In this document: piece by piece, positions 15,094 through 23,880 of the stretch | How the letters are laid out: each line of letters starts with the position of its first letter | How positions within the stretch are numbered: position 1 is the first letter of the stretch | Assembly: GCA_937916085.1 (NCBI GenBank) | Contig: CALGGO010000095.1 | Coordinates: 1-35,630 of the forward strand | DNA length: 35,630 bases | Source of the DNA: an uncultured Prevotellaceae bacterium | Lineage (GTDB): Bacteria > Bacteroidota > Bacteroidia > Bacteroidales > Muribaculaceae | Direction of reading: 5' to 3' | Position numbers and translations under genes: made by a program | The notes under the pieces: model-generated | Told to the model about the DNA's origin: nothing | The model's input: only the letters and a program-made list of their open reading frames with translations | The model's database searches: none

Positions 15094-16290
15094 TTACTTC
15101 ACGATAATCTTTTTGCCGTTGTGGATGTAGATGCCGGCAGCGGTGGGCATGCTGTTGAACTTCACGCCCATCAGGTTGTAGTAAGCGTTGTCGGCATTAG
15201 CATCAACGCCAACGGTGCTGATTGCCTCGGGTTGCTTTTTGTTGACTGTCATAACGACTGCGCCATTGAAGTCTTTCAATACAGCCAGATTGATTTCGTA
15301 AGTGCCAGCTTCTTCAACGCGGAAGTTTGCTCCATTATCACCTTGCACAGTCATGATGCCAACTCCAAGAAGGTCGCTGTTAATTAGGAAGTAGCCCACA
15401 TTGTTTTCGTCTTGGCCACCAAACCAGATGGTGCTTCCATCCTGGTCATACGTGATAACCTTGAACTCAGCACCTGCCTCAAATTCAACCTCGGCTTGGT
15501 CATTTTCGTCAAAAGTGATGCGGCCACCCTCGGCGGTCTGGTTCCAGTCGTTGAAGCTGCCCACCAGGAAGAAGCCTTCCTCTGCTGGCTCTTCTTCATA
15601 GGTGTAGCTGATTTGGGTCACGGGAAGGGCAACATTGGTGCCGCAGCCCAGTGTGGCGGTGGCATCGGGGAAGTCCTCGCCCTGAGCATAGTTAACGAAG
15701 CTGCTCCAGTTGTCGGTGTAGGTCATTGCCTTACCGGTGATGCCCGAGGTGTAGAAGGGAGCATAGTCGCTGCCCGAGGTGCAGTTGTCATCGTCTTGTG
15801 CGTCAAATACCATAGTCACCAGCAGGCTTTTACCAGGAGTGAAAGCAAAGTTTATAGGAAACTCAATAGTGCATTCGTCGCCATAGTAGTCAAGCAAACT
15901 AATGTCGTATTGACCCTCATAAACTGGAGTGTCGAATGTGAAGAACTGCTTAATGCCTTCGATTACCGCAAACTCGGTGGCGTCGGTCTCCTGAAGATAA
16001 ATCTTCACGTCGCGGGTGATGTCTTCCCATGTCTCACAATCAAACTTGAATTGCAGCTTGGTGATTACCACATTTTGCTTGCCGTCCATGTCGGCGAGCA
16101 GGTCGGGCGTGTAAATCATCTGAGCTCCTGTGTGGGCAATATAGAAGTTGGTGGGAGCCATGTCGAAGTAGGAACCATTGTAGGTTGAGGCATTGTCCCA
16201 GTCGCCCACGTTGATAGTGCCCTCGGTCTGAGCTTGGGCGCTAAATGCAAATGCAGCAATAGCCGCAAGAATCATGTAAAATTTCTTCAT
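15094..16290 (-). CDS. Secreted protein with carbohydrate-binding-like domain and T9SS-like C-terminal tail
   Basis: A 398-residue exported protein with a signal peptide ending AFSAQA/Q near residue 20. Residues 25-225 form a beta-rich domain of unknown family, with phrases such as WDNASTYNGSYFDMAPTNFY and YGDECTIEFPINFAFTPGKSLLVTM. Residues about 235-350 (FFLVGSFNDWNQTAEGGRITF onward) resemble the SusE/starch-binding-like modules that recognise glycans. The last 30 residues (YYNLMGVKFNSMPTAAGIYIHNGKKIIVK, in part) have the pattern of a short type IX secretion sorting tail. No catalytic residues are evident. It is monocistronic with a strong terminator. Surface or secreted glycan binding is inferred. 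Confidence 0.75.
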   Translation of the reverse strand: MKKFYMILAAIAAFAFSAQAQTEGTINVGDWDNASTYNGSYFDMAPTNFYIAHTGAQMIYTPDLLADMDGKQNVVITKLQFKFDCETWEDITRDVKIYLQETDATEFAVIEGIKQFFTFDTPVYEGQYDISLLDYYGDECTIEFPINFAFTPGKSLLVTMVFDAQDDDNCTSGSDYAPFYTSGITGKAMTYTDNWSSFVNYAQGEDFPDATATLGCGTNVALPVTQISYTYEEEPAEEGFFLVGSFNDWNQTAEGGRITFDENDQAEVEFEAGAEFKVITYDQDGSTIWFGGQDENNVGYFLINSDLLGVGIMTVQGDNGANFRVEEAGTYEINLAVLKDFNGAVVMTVNKKQPEAISTVGVDANADNAYYNLMGVKFNSMPTAAGIYIHNGKKIIVK

Positions 16291-16366
16291 AATGATAATG
16301 TATTAAAAATGAAACTGATATATTAATTATTCACATCACAGCAGAGCCATGATAAAGAACTTGCTA

Positions 16367-16450
16367 TTTAACACTTAACACTTACTACTTACCACTTACT
16401 ACTTACCACTTACTACTTAACACTTATAACTTACCACTTATAACCTACCT
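16367..16450. repeat. Heptamer array: core CTTA every 7 bases, ten copies
   Basis: CTTA starts at 16374, 16381, 16388, 16395, 16402, 16409, 16416, 16423, 16430 and 16437. One-base variants continue the phase on each side (TTTA at 16367, CCTA at 16444). The three bases after each core vary (ACA, CTA, CCA, TAA). The array runs into the stop codon of the nucleoside kinase at 16445-16447. Confidence 0.97.
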
Positions 16451-18130
16451 ATTGTATTTGAAGCTTGAGCCGCCGAGGAACTCTCGCATGATGCTGGTGG
16501 GCGGGATTTCCTTGTCATCGACGGGGATAAAGTAGTGGATGAACTTGAGCAGGCGGTGTGCCTCGGAATATTCTGGGCAGTTCTTGGGCACAGTGGCGAG
16601 GATGAGCTCGGCGTAGGGCCTCAAGACGGCAAACTCGATGTTGAGCGCCGAGTTGAACATCATGTCGGCATTCTCCTGGTAGGGCGCTATCCATTTCTCC
16701 TCCGATGTACACACGTTCTTCCAGTGGCTGATGGTCTCGGTGGCGCTGAAAGCCCCCTTGTTGTAGTCGCGGATGATGCGCCGCAGCAAGCGGTTGTCGC
16801 TGGTAGGCACCCAGTTGTGGTCGTCGAGCGAGATGCTGGTGAGGGTAGAGATAAACACCTTAAACTTCTTGCTGTCGGGGATGCGCTCGGTGAGCATGGG
16901 GTTGAGGGCGTGAATGCCCTCGATGATGAGCACCGTGTCGTTCTTGAGTTTGAGCTTCTTGCCGTTATACTCCCTCTTGCCGGTGACGAAGTTGAACTCA
17001 GGAATTTCTACCCTCTCGCCATTCATAAGTTTCATGAGGTGGTCTTCGAGGAGGTCGCAATCCACAGCCTTGATGTTGTCGAAGTCATAATCGCCGTTAG
17101 GCAACAGTGGAGTGTCCTCGCGGTTGACGAAGTAGTCATCGGTAGAGAACGAAAGCGGACGCAAACCGCAAGCCAGCAGCTGGATTGACAGACGTTTGCA
17201 GAACGTGGTCTTTCCCGAGCTGGATGGACCAGTGATGAGCACGAGGCGGATGGGATTCTCCTTGTCACGGAAGCGACGGTCAATCTCTTCGGCAATCTGC
17301 ACGATCTTCTTCTCCTGCAGAGCCTCACTCACCTGAATCAGCTCTGAGGCGTGACCGTTGAGAATCGCCTTGTTCACGTCGCCGGCGTTGGACTGACGCA
17401 TAATCACATCCCAATGCACTTTCTCGGCAAACATCTCGAAGGTGTGCGGCATATCACGCATGGGCGACAGCTGCGTGGGGTTCTCCCAGTCGTGGACACG
17501 CAGCAGCAATCCGTCTTTATATTTTATGACATCCCAAACCTTCAGATACCCTGCCGAGGGTACGAGTGGACCGTAGAAATAGTCGGCAGTGTCTTCCAGC
17601 GTGAAGTAGTCGCTGTAGATTTGTCCGCTCGACTCCAGCAGTTTCACTTTGTCGGCAAAGCCGCGCTCGGCGAAAACCTTGATGGCTTGTTCGGTTGTTG
17701 CCTCATGACGGTGAAACACCATGTCGTTATCGACAATCTCGTGCATGCGAGCTCTAATGCGCTCAACGTCATCATCGGTCACCGGCTCGCCATTCTTCTT
17801 CCTGAGGTTGCAGTAGTAACCGCCCGAGATGGGGTGCTCGATGAAGAGTTTGCTGCCTGGGCAGGTGTCGCTGGTGGCCTTATAAAGCACGAAGCACAGC
17901 GAGCGCACATAAACTCTGAATCCCGAGCCACGGCGCGCGTCCATAAACTCCACATCGCGGTTCTGGAACAGCCTGAACTTCAGGCCCTGTGAGGCATTGT
18001 TAACTTTTGCCGAGACCACAGGATACTTAAATTGCAGCTCATCGGCAAAAGCGTTGTACACATCGAGTAGCGACGTTCCCTCCGGAAATTCTCGTGTCGC
18101 ATTGTTGTTTTTACATCGGATTTGTAACAT
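16445..18130 (-). CDS. TGS-domain nucleoside kinase (uridine kinase-like)
   Basis: A 561-residue protein. Residues 1-60 form a ubiquitin-like TGS domain. Residues about 65-235 resemble the second additional domain of threonyl-tRNA synthetase (with VFHRHEATTEQAIKVF near 138). Residues 295-500 are a phosphoribulokinase/uridine kinase domain with the P-loop GPSSSGKTT at 301-309, followed by SFSTDDYFVNRED and the VLIIEGIHALNP segment. This architecture is known in Bacteroidetes and Firmicutes; the substrate is presumed to be a nucleoside. I chose the ATG at 18130; a TTG three codons earlier is open. The gene is downstream of the restriction-modification locus, probably originally next to trmO. 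Confidence 0.9.
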   Translation of the reverse strand: MLQIRCKNNNATREFPEGTSLLDVYNAFADELQFKYPVVSAKVNNASQGLKFRLFQNRDVEFMDARRGSGFRVYVRSLCFVLYKATSDTCPGSKLFIEHPISGGYYCNLRKKNGEPVTDDDVERIRARMHEIVDNDMVFHRHEATTEQAIKVFAERGFADKVKLLESSGQIYSDYFTLEDTADYFYGPLVPSAGYLKVWDVIKYKDGLLLRVHDWENPTQLSPMRDMPHTFEMFAEKVHWDVIMRQSNAGDVNKAILNGHASELIQVSEALQEKKIVQIAEEIDRRFRDKENPIRLVLITGPSSSGKTTFCKRLSIQLLACGLRPLSFSTDDYFVNREDTPLLPNGDYDFDNIKAVDCDLLEDHLMKLMNGERVEIPEFNFVTGKREYNGKKLKLKNDTVLIIEGIHALNPMLTERIPDSKKFKVFISTLTSISLDDHNWVPTSDNRLLRRIIRDYNKGAFSATETISHWKNVCTSEEKWIAPYQENADMMFNSALNIEFAVLRPYAELILATVPKNCPEYSEAHRLLKFIHYFIPVDDKEIPPTSIMREFLGGSSFKYNR

Positions 18131-18151
18131 GGGGAGCAAATTTTAATTATA

Positions 18152-18229
18152 TTATTTATCAATTACTTTCAAAGTGTTTCCATCAACGCTATGACGCATC
18201 ATTTGACGGGAGAGGCACTGTTGCCTTAT
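18152..18229 (-). pseudogene. Remnant of a trmO 3' end
   Basis: On the minus strand this stretch reads ...SVDGNTLKVIDK and then TAA, whereas intact trmO ends TVDGNTLKVITL and TAG. Of 28 bases, 27 agree (18161-18188 against 23216-23243). The next 30 bases still agree at about 17 positions, consistent with a diverged 3'-end copy and not with a chance match. No start codon or upstream part of the gene is present. It marks the far edge of the inserted restriction-modification segment. Confidence 0.75.
18161..18188. repeat. Left copy of a 28-base direct repeat flanking the restriction-modification locus
   Basis: This copy matches 23216-23243 in the same orientation with one mismatch (T at 18167, C at 23222). 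The 5.0 kb between the two copies contains only the two restriction-modification genes. Confidence 0.9.
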
Positions 18230-18254
18230 CGCTCAAAAACCAAATGACACATCA

Positions 18255-21200
18255 TCACATTGGCTTAATCATTGACTCAATATACTTTATCTCGTCTTCG
18301 GTCAAGTCATACTTCTTATATAATTCTTCATCGGTCCAGGGGCGAGAGAAGTCTTGCATCGGCACGAAATGATATACAGAGGTCTGAGCATGTTGAGTTA
18401 TCTTGATTGCAGATACCAAAGCGCGGAAAAATCGTGTCTTAAGATAGGATATAAAGTTGGTAGCCTCAGTTTCTGTGGGGAACTTTATATAGAGATATGT
18501 CTGCGAGCAAACAGAGCCAATAGGAGCAAACTCTGGAACTCCAAGTATTTGATGAGGAAAAGATTCGCTTGCACCGTATGCTGCTGGGATAAAGACTTTT
18601 ACAGCGTCAATATCTTCTGCGTTTTTACTTATAAGTTTACGATCAACATATCCAACAGTTCGTTTGTTTCCATCAAGATAGAAAATGAGCACGTCATCAA
18701 GGTTTCGCTTCTCATTTACCACCTCATATTTGGTCTTTTTACTTTTTGACGGATTAGTAGGTATTCCAAATGGTGTGTCTGAAGAAATATGACCTTCAAC
18801 AAAGTCCACACCATCTATTTTAGCTTGTTTCAGCACTTTATTAACGATAAGTGCCATTTGTGGTTCACGTATAAGTATGTCATATTCTCCTAAATTTAAG
18901 CTGGCAGAGCTCACAACTCCATCCCTATTCAAAGAATATTCACATTTGCCAGAATGAAGACGATCTGTAATAAAGTAGCAAATACCACCCTTTATTTCCA
19001 CATTTGGGAACAGAGCTCCAGCATCACTGTATGCACTCATAAACAACACATTGCCACCTTTTAACATATCTCGTCTAAAATCTCCTAATAGATGCTCGCG
19101 TCCTCCTGTAAACCATTTTGATGGAGTTATCATCATAGTAAAGTCTGTAGTTACTTCTTTGGTTATTCCACAAAATTTCTGATAAATTGGTGCATCATTA
19201 GTGCCGCCCGAACCGCCTTCGTCTTGATATGGTGGATTGCCCACCGCTACTGTTATTCCCATTTTTTTTATCTTGTTTATTATCTCCTCGGCACGCTCGC
19301 CGATGAGGTCGTAAGAATTATAATCACTTGCTATATTCTCTACTGGCATGTCCAAAGCCTCATACACCTTGCGAGTGAACTCGTAGGCTATGGATGATGT
19401 AGGGATAGAATATATTTTGTCTTTATAGCTGTCGCCAAACTCGAGTAAGATGGCGTAAGCAAACTCGCCAACTTTTGATGCTATATCGAGGAACTTCGCA
19501 TCGGCGGCAATCCTGTCATGAGGAACCTGACGCAACATTCTCAATGCCACGCTTTCAACAGGTGTTACCACCTCCGACTCTGACCAGCGGCCAAACTGCC
19601 TGATGGCATTCTCCACACGTTCTATGGGCTGTTTGCTCTCATCGTTAGCAAGGTCGTTAATATTCTGAATTTTATAATCCAGTTCTCTAAGAGCATTAGG
19701 ATTTAAATGCTTATGAAGAAGTTGCGCCATTCTCTTGCTGACACCAAGGTTCTTGGCTATGCGCTTATTGTCACCCCCATTTTCAATCACATCCATAATA
19801 TCCTGAAGAGCCATCACCTTATCTTTTGAAAGGAATGCGAAGAACAGATAACGTGAATATAGCGTGACAATCCGCTTGCCTAAAGAGTCATCTTCCTTAT
19901 TCTCTTTTTCTGATCTTGGACTTGTCACATCTTCTTCTGATGGCATCGCATCATCTGCGCCTAAATCAATGTCATCTTCACCCTCTTCTTTAGTTGGATT
20001 TATCTTCAAGCCGCCTCTGGCTCCAATAGGCTGTTGGCGCATGATTTCCTCTCGCAGTTCATCGACATCAAGCAGCGAGAGGTCAACTGGCACATCCTTG
20101 GCCTCATCTAATATGCTCCTTTCGCTGGAATACTTACGAATAAAGTCCAAAATGTCATTTGGCGTAACTTCTCGCAGCTTGTCTTTATTCAGCCAAATCA
20201 CAGGCGAAACCTCAAGCTCCTTTCCAATTCGTTCCAACAGATGACGGTTACCATTGGCATCAGTGTTGATGTCATAAATATGCGCGCGAAGTTCCTGAAG
20301 GAAAAACATGCGATTTGGGTCAAAATCAACCAACAAAGTCTGTGGTTTCATATTTCGCTTTGCGATGTTACCATCACCATCAGTATATGTCACCACGTAG
20401 GGATTTTGCAAGCGGAAGATGGCCTGGTCATACTCCTGCGGCGATTGAGTCTCCTTCAAATAAATCATAGTATCCCATTCTGGAACTGTCGAACCTGTCA
20501 GCATGCGATTAACAGTCAACGTCAGCGTTTTCTCACCATTGGCTTCGCAGTCCTCAATCTTCTTCTTTACATTTGTGAGATCACCATATAATCGCTCATC
20601 TTCTATGCCTGTGATGTTCAATATCTCATAATTGGAGAGGTTCTTAAATTTGCCTTTGTGTTTTTTAATAAGGGCCTCCATTGCGTCACACGAAGCGCGA
20701 TAAGGCAACACCATTACGACATGACGACACAAGTTCCCCTGCTTGATGCGTTCATTGTCAAGGAATCCCATTACATTAGTGTCTTCCTTTGAACCATCAA
20801 TTACTTGCAAGAAATCAAGGACTTCCTGTTCATGTCTGAAGACAAGGTGCTTATCATTGTTGTCCTTTGTGATAGAAAGAGGACAGAATAATTCGCGGAA
20901 AGCCGTAGAAATGCCCGCTTGTTTCAGTTCGTCAAGTTTCTTGATAGCAGAAGCATTGAGATTGAAAGCAAATCTGACCATCTGAGGGAAGCCAAAGTAG
21001 GGATTCTCCCATTCTTCTTTCATGTCTAGGTTTTCCTCATCCCACTTATGACTTGCTTCGATGATGTCTGTAAACTGGCAATAACTGATAATATCCTCAT
21101 CGGTAAACTCATTGCCCATCAATATACGATATGGAGTGCCTGACAGATGAAGTTGAACTTTGCTTTTCAGTTTTCGTGTTTGTTCTAACAAATCGTCTAC

Positions 21201-22154
21201 ACTCTCATCGTTGTGCTTCTTTTCCTGAACCAATATCTTGTTTTTGGAAACCTTTGTCAACACAGAACCATAGTGTTCAGCACGAGCACCAAAATGTGTC
21301 TCGTCAACAATCAACAGATCTACAGATTGCTCGAACAGCTGCTTGTGACGTTCCTTAATCTCGTTGCTGCTCAAGTCTTGCAACGTCAAGCAAACGACAA
21401 TTTTCTGCCTTTTTTCCTTTGCTTCCAAAATCAGTTGATGATTAGACTTCAAATCGTTGCTTGAAAAGTATTGGTATTCCTCAAAGTTCTTGAATTTCTC
21501 AACAGTTTTCTTCCATTCTCCTTTCACATCGGCCTTTGCAGAAACAACAAGCACCAAGTCAGCGTTCATTTTTTGAGCGCAACACATTGCCGTAAAGCTC
21601 TTACCAAAACGCATGACAGCATACATCAGCAGATGGGTACGTTTATTCTTGATTGCGTTTTCAAAACGTTCTATTGCATCAGCCTGATTAGGGCGTGGAA
21701 TTAAAGGCTCTTTATCTCGGGTATAATGGAAGTCCTCTGGTATCCAGCCATCTTGCATAGAGTAGAACTTATATCGTCCGTCATTTTTCTTTGCACTTTC
21801 TCTAATGTCAGCAATCGCCTCGTCTATGTCAGAAGGTACGGCATTTTCAAAGAATTCGTTGGAAAAATATTTAAGATTAGGAAATACGTCGCGAGTAATA
21901 CGACTGCGTTTCTTCTCTTCTATCACAAACTTATGCACCTCGAAGTCTCTAAAATATTTCTCATCGACTCGTGCCTCATGCTCATAGAGTTTTACCAGGT
22001 CTTTATAATGATGACGCCATTCTTCCAGCCGTTCCTCGACAGGACGATAGGTATCACCAATCTTTAGGTAATTGGGCACCGTATTAGTCTCAAACGCATA
22101 GATGTGAGGTTCTACACGACCAATGATTATTTTATCGACAACTTCAGTATTCAT
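18255..22154 (-). CDS. Single-chain restriction-modification protein: GIY-YIG-like nuclease, SF2 helicase, N6-adenine methylase
   Basis: A 1299-residue protein. Residues 15-115 resemble a T5orf172/MUG113-type GIY-YIG nuclease: HIYAF at 17-21, YLKIGDT at 29-35, Arg37 and a later Glu region ending in NEFFENAV. Residues about 150-600 are a superfamily 2 DEAD-like translocase: the Walker A-like RFGKS at 182-186, DETH at 284-287, LSGTP at 337-341 and the motif VI-like YDQAIFRLQNP at 575-585. Residues 855-1080 carry Eco57I-like methylase motifs: motif X (EVVTPVESVALRML), a divergent motif I (FLDIASKVGEFA) and motif IV NPPY at 973-976. The C-terminal 200 residues are probably the target recognition region. 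It pairs with a 333-residue gene 5 bases upstream. The sequence specificity is unknown. Confidence 0.85.
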   Translation of the reverse strand: MNTEVVDKIIIGRVEPHIYAFETNTVPNYLKIGDTYRPVEERLEEWRHHYKDLVKLYEHEARVDEKYFRDFEVHKFVIEEKKRSRITRDVFPNLKYFSNEFFENAVPSDIDEAIADIRESAKKNDGRYKFYSMQDGWIPEDFHYTRDKEPLIPRPNQADAIERFENAIKNKRTHLLMYAVMRFGKSFTAMCCAQKMNADLVLVVSAKADVKGEWKKTVEKFKNFEEYQYFSSNDLKSNHQLILEAKEKRQKIVVCLTLQDLSSNEIKERHKQLFEQSVDLLIVDETHFGARAEHYGSVLTKVSKNKILVQEKKHNDESVDDLLEQTRKLKSKVQLHLSGTPYRILMGNEFTDEDIISYCQFTDIIEASHKWDEENLDMKEEWENPYFGFPQMVRFAFNLNASAIKKLDELKQAGISTAFRELFCPLSITKDNNDKHLVFRHEQEVLDFLQVIDGSKEDTNVMGFLDNERIKQGNLCRHVVMVLPYRASCDAMEALIKKHKGKFKNLSNYEILNITGIEDERLYGDLTNVKKKIEDCEANGEKTLTLTVNRMLTGSTVPEWDTMIYLKETQSPQEYDQAIFRLQNPYVVTYTDGDGNIAKRNMKPQTLLVDFDPNRMFFLQELRAHIYDINTDANGNRHLLERIGKELEVSPVIWLNKDKLREVTPNDILDFIRKYSSERSILDEAKDVPVDLSLLDVDELREEIMRQQPIGARGGLKINPTKEEGEDDIDLGADDAMPSEEDVTSPRSEKENKEDDSLGKRIVTLYSRYLFFAFLSKDKVMALQDIMDVIENGGDNKRIAKNLGVSKRMAQLLHKHLNPNALRELDYKIQNINDLANDESKQPIERVENAIRQFGRWSESEVVTPVESVALRMLRQVPHDRIAADAKFLDIASKVGEFAYAILLEFGDSYKDKIYSIPTSSIAYEFTRKVYEALDMPVENIASDYNSYDLIGERAEEIINKIKKMGITVAVGNPPYQDEGGSGGTNDAPIYQKFCGITKEVTTDFTMMITPSKWFTGGREHLLGDFRRDMLKGGNVLFMSAYSDAGALFPNVEIKGGICYFITDRLHSGKCEYSLNRDGVVSSASLNLGEYDILIREPQMALIVNKVLKQAKIDGVDFVEGHISSDTPFGIPTNPSKSKKTKYEVVNEKRNLDDVLIFYLDGNKRTVGYVDRKLISKNAEDIDAVKVFIPAAYGASESFPHQILGVPEFAPIGSVCSQTYLYIKFPTETEATNFISYLKTRFFRALVSAIKITQHAQTSVYHFVPMQDFSRPWTDEELYKKYDLTEDEIKYIESMIKPM

Positions 22155-22159
22155 TATTT

Positions 22160-23161
22160 TTACAGCTTATCTATTTTTGCAAGTCCGTTGTATGTGTGGA
22201 AAAACACTGGTTGTCCTATATCCCAGTCCATCATTTTCACATAGATGCCGTTATGCTTATGGATTAACCCTTTTTTGCAACCTTCACATTCTATCTCTTG
22301 GCGAATCAATTCACCTGTTATCAAATCATGGGTTTCAACAACAACAGGATGACAACTGCGAGGAATCACAAATTTCAATCCGTCCATTTGAAAAATGTTC
22401 CAGGATATGATATTTGAAATTTCTTTAATGTCTTCAATGGCAGGCTCTCCTTTAAAACGGTCCTCATGATAGTCAAAGAACGACATTAAAAGGTTCTCTC
22501 TCGCCAAGAGCAGATTGTCACCTTGCCACTCAAAACCAAGAATACCTTTGAATGCCATCTTTGTCCAATAGAGCCAATCTTCGTAATTTTCGGTATTCTC
22601 ATTGACAATGCGAAGTTTGCGGTCAAGCCAACCTATGCGATAGCTTAATTCCTGAATCGCCTCACCAGTTACAGCATCATAACGACTAACCAGGAAAGGG
22701 GCCTCACCGCAAGTGATTTCTATCACACCCATACTGACATATTCCTGCCAGGTTTTGCCTTCAGGAAACAAAATTTTATCAGTAGTGGGAGTCCAGCTAT
22801 GCTTCCCTCCTTCAGTAAAAGCGACATTGAATACTGGAGTCCGTTTGAACCATCTCTCATCAACACCATTGTTCATGTCATTGCAAAGCCACGATGGAGT
22901 GAACACCTCGGCCATCTTCCTGGCTCTCAGTTTTCTTTCTTTTTCGCTCTTTGCAACACGAGGCTGAATCACATTTGTATTTTCACCGGTAATAAGTTCT
23001 GGAGTAATATGTTTAAAGAAGGTATATTCATCGCCCATTGAGGCATAGTCATCTGTAGCCCAAATGATATTCTCACCAGTGGTGCGGTCAAGGAGCAGCG
23101 TGTCAAGAATGCCATTTCCAAGACTCAGCAAGTAATCTTCTTTTATGTCTATGCCGTGCAT
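22160..23161 (-). CDS. Methylase-subunit-like partner of the restriction-modification locus, without NPPY
   Basis: A 333-residue protein encoded first in the operon, 5 bases before the large gene. It contains a motif X-like segment (RKMAEVFTPSWLCNDMNN, about residues 80-97) and a motif I-like segment (VIEITCGEAPFLVSRYDAVTGE, about 145-166). It also has WQGDNLLLARENLLMSF and NIISWNIFQMDGLKFVIP where methylases have their approach to motif IV, but no NPPY follows. A CEGCKKG sequence near the C-terminus might bind metal but has only two cysteines. It therefore looks like a methylase fold that cannot methylate on its own. Relatives are annotated as restriction endonuclease subunit M in Bacteroides, as far as I recall. 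Its likely role is in DNA recognition or as a partner of the large protein. Confidence 0.7.
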   Translation of the reverse strand: MHGIDIKEDYLLSLGNGILDTLLLDRTTGENIIWATDDYASMGDEYTFFKHITPELITGENTNVIQPRVAKSEKERKLRARKMAEVFTPSWLCNDMNNGVDERWFKRTPVFNVAFTEGGKHSWTPTTDKILFPEGKTWQEYVSMGVIEITCGEAPFLVSRYDAVTGEAIQELSYRIGWLDRKLRIVNENTENYEDWLYWTKMAFKGILGFEWQGDNLLLARENLLMSFFDYHEDRFKGEPAIEDIKEISNIISWNIFQMDGLKFVIPRSCHPVVVETHDLITGELIRQEIECEGCKKGLIHKHNGIYVKMMDWDIGQPVFFHTYNGLAKIDKL

Positions 23162-23182
23162 GTGTTATAAACTTATGGTTTG

Positions 23183-23206
23183 CAAAAATACAAAAAAAAC
23201 ATCAAA
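23183..23206 (-). promoter_or_regulatory. Putative promoter of the restriction-modification operon
   Basis: TATTTTTG on the minus strand (23183-23190) fits TAnnTTTG, 21 bases upstream of the ATG at 23161. TTTG at 23203-23206 could be the -33 element, but its spacing of 12 bases is short. The promoter lies between the trmO stop and the operon, so the locus carries its own transcription start. Confidence 0.4.
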
Positions 23207-23875
23207 CTATAGAGTAATTACCTTCAAAGTGTTTCCATCAACGGTGAAATGGATGTCATGACCGGCGAAGCGCATGCCATAGACCTTGGCAGGGTCGTCG
23301 TGGTAGTGCGGCCGGGGGTCGAGGGCAAGAGTCTGCCGCAAAGCGTCGAGCTGCTTGGGCAAGAACTGTTGCGCCACTTCATCAGGAATATTCACATCAA
23401 GCTGTTGCCAATCGTTGCTATCAACGAAGCCGCTGCGCGCCTCAGGGTGGGCATCGGCGTATGCAACGTAAGGCTTGATGTCGTAGATGGGTGTGCCATC
23501 CATCAGGTCGGCGCCGGCAACATGGATTACCGGACCTTGCTGCGTGGTGAGTTCCACCCTGGTGAGCCTCACTGCCGAGAGCCCCAAGGCATTATGGCGG
23601 TAGGGCGAGCGTGTGGCGAAGACCCCGATGCGAGTGTTGCCTCCGAGCCGTGGCGGACGCACCGTGGGGCTTGCCGCGGCGTGCTTGTTGGCCGAAAATT
23701 CCCAGATGAGCCAGATGTAGTCAAACTCGTCAAGCCCCCTGAGGCTGTCGGGGTTGCGGAACTGTGGCTCAAGCACTATCGTCCCCTCCAGAGCGCTCAC
23801 AATTCCACTTTGGCGCGGAATGCCAAACTTCTCCTTAAATGGCGAGTGGAATGTGGCGATGGGGGTGATTTCCAT
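23207..23875 (-). CDS. trmO: tRNA (N6-threonylcarbamoyladenosine(37)-N6)-methyltransferase TrmO (TsaA family)
   Basis: A 222-residue protein read from the ATG at 23875. A TTG at 23884 would add three residues but overlaps the preceding gene. The family methylates N6 of threonylcarbamoyladenosine at position 37 of tRNAThr. Landmarks are the N-terminal MEITPIATFHSPFKEKFGIPRQSG, LDEFDYIWLIWEFS near residue 49, and TRSPYRHNALGLSAVRL near residue 88, which belongs to the SAM-binding beta barrel. The protein has a C-terminal extension like E. coli TrmO. It begins 5 bases after the S41 protease gene. Its last 28 bases are repeated at 18161-18188, beyond the restriction-modification genes. Confidence 0.93.
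   Translation of the reverse strand: MEITPIATFHSPFKEKFGIPRQSGIVSALEGTIVLEPQFRNPDSLRGLDEFDYIWLIWEFSANKHAAASPTVRPPRLGGNTRIGVFATRSPYRHNALGLSAVRLTRVELTTQQGPVIHVAGADLMDGTPIYDIKPYVAYADAHPEARSGFVDSNDWQQLDVNIPDEVAQQFLPKQLDALRQTLALDPRPHYHDDPAKVYGMRFAGHDIHFTVDGNTLKVITL
23216..23243. repeat. Right copy of the 28-base direct repeat (within the trmO 3' end)
   Basis: Encodes the C-terminal VDGNTLKVI of TrmO and matches 18161-18188 with a single mismatch. Because the repeat lies at the end of a tRNA-modification gene, it resembles the restored gene end left by an element that inserts at 3' ends. Confidence 0.9.
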
Positions 23876-23880
23876 AAGGC

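Noticed and set aside
18161..23243. An integrated mobile element with its own integrase
   Set aside because: No integrase, transposase or relaxase reading frame is present between the direct repeats. Only the repeats and cargo support insertion.
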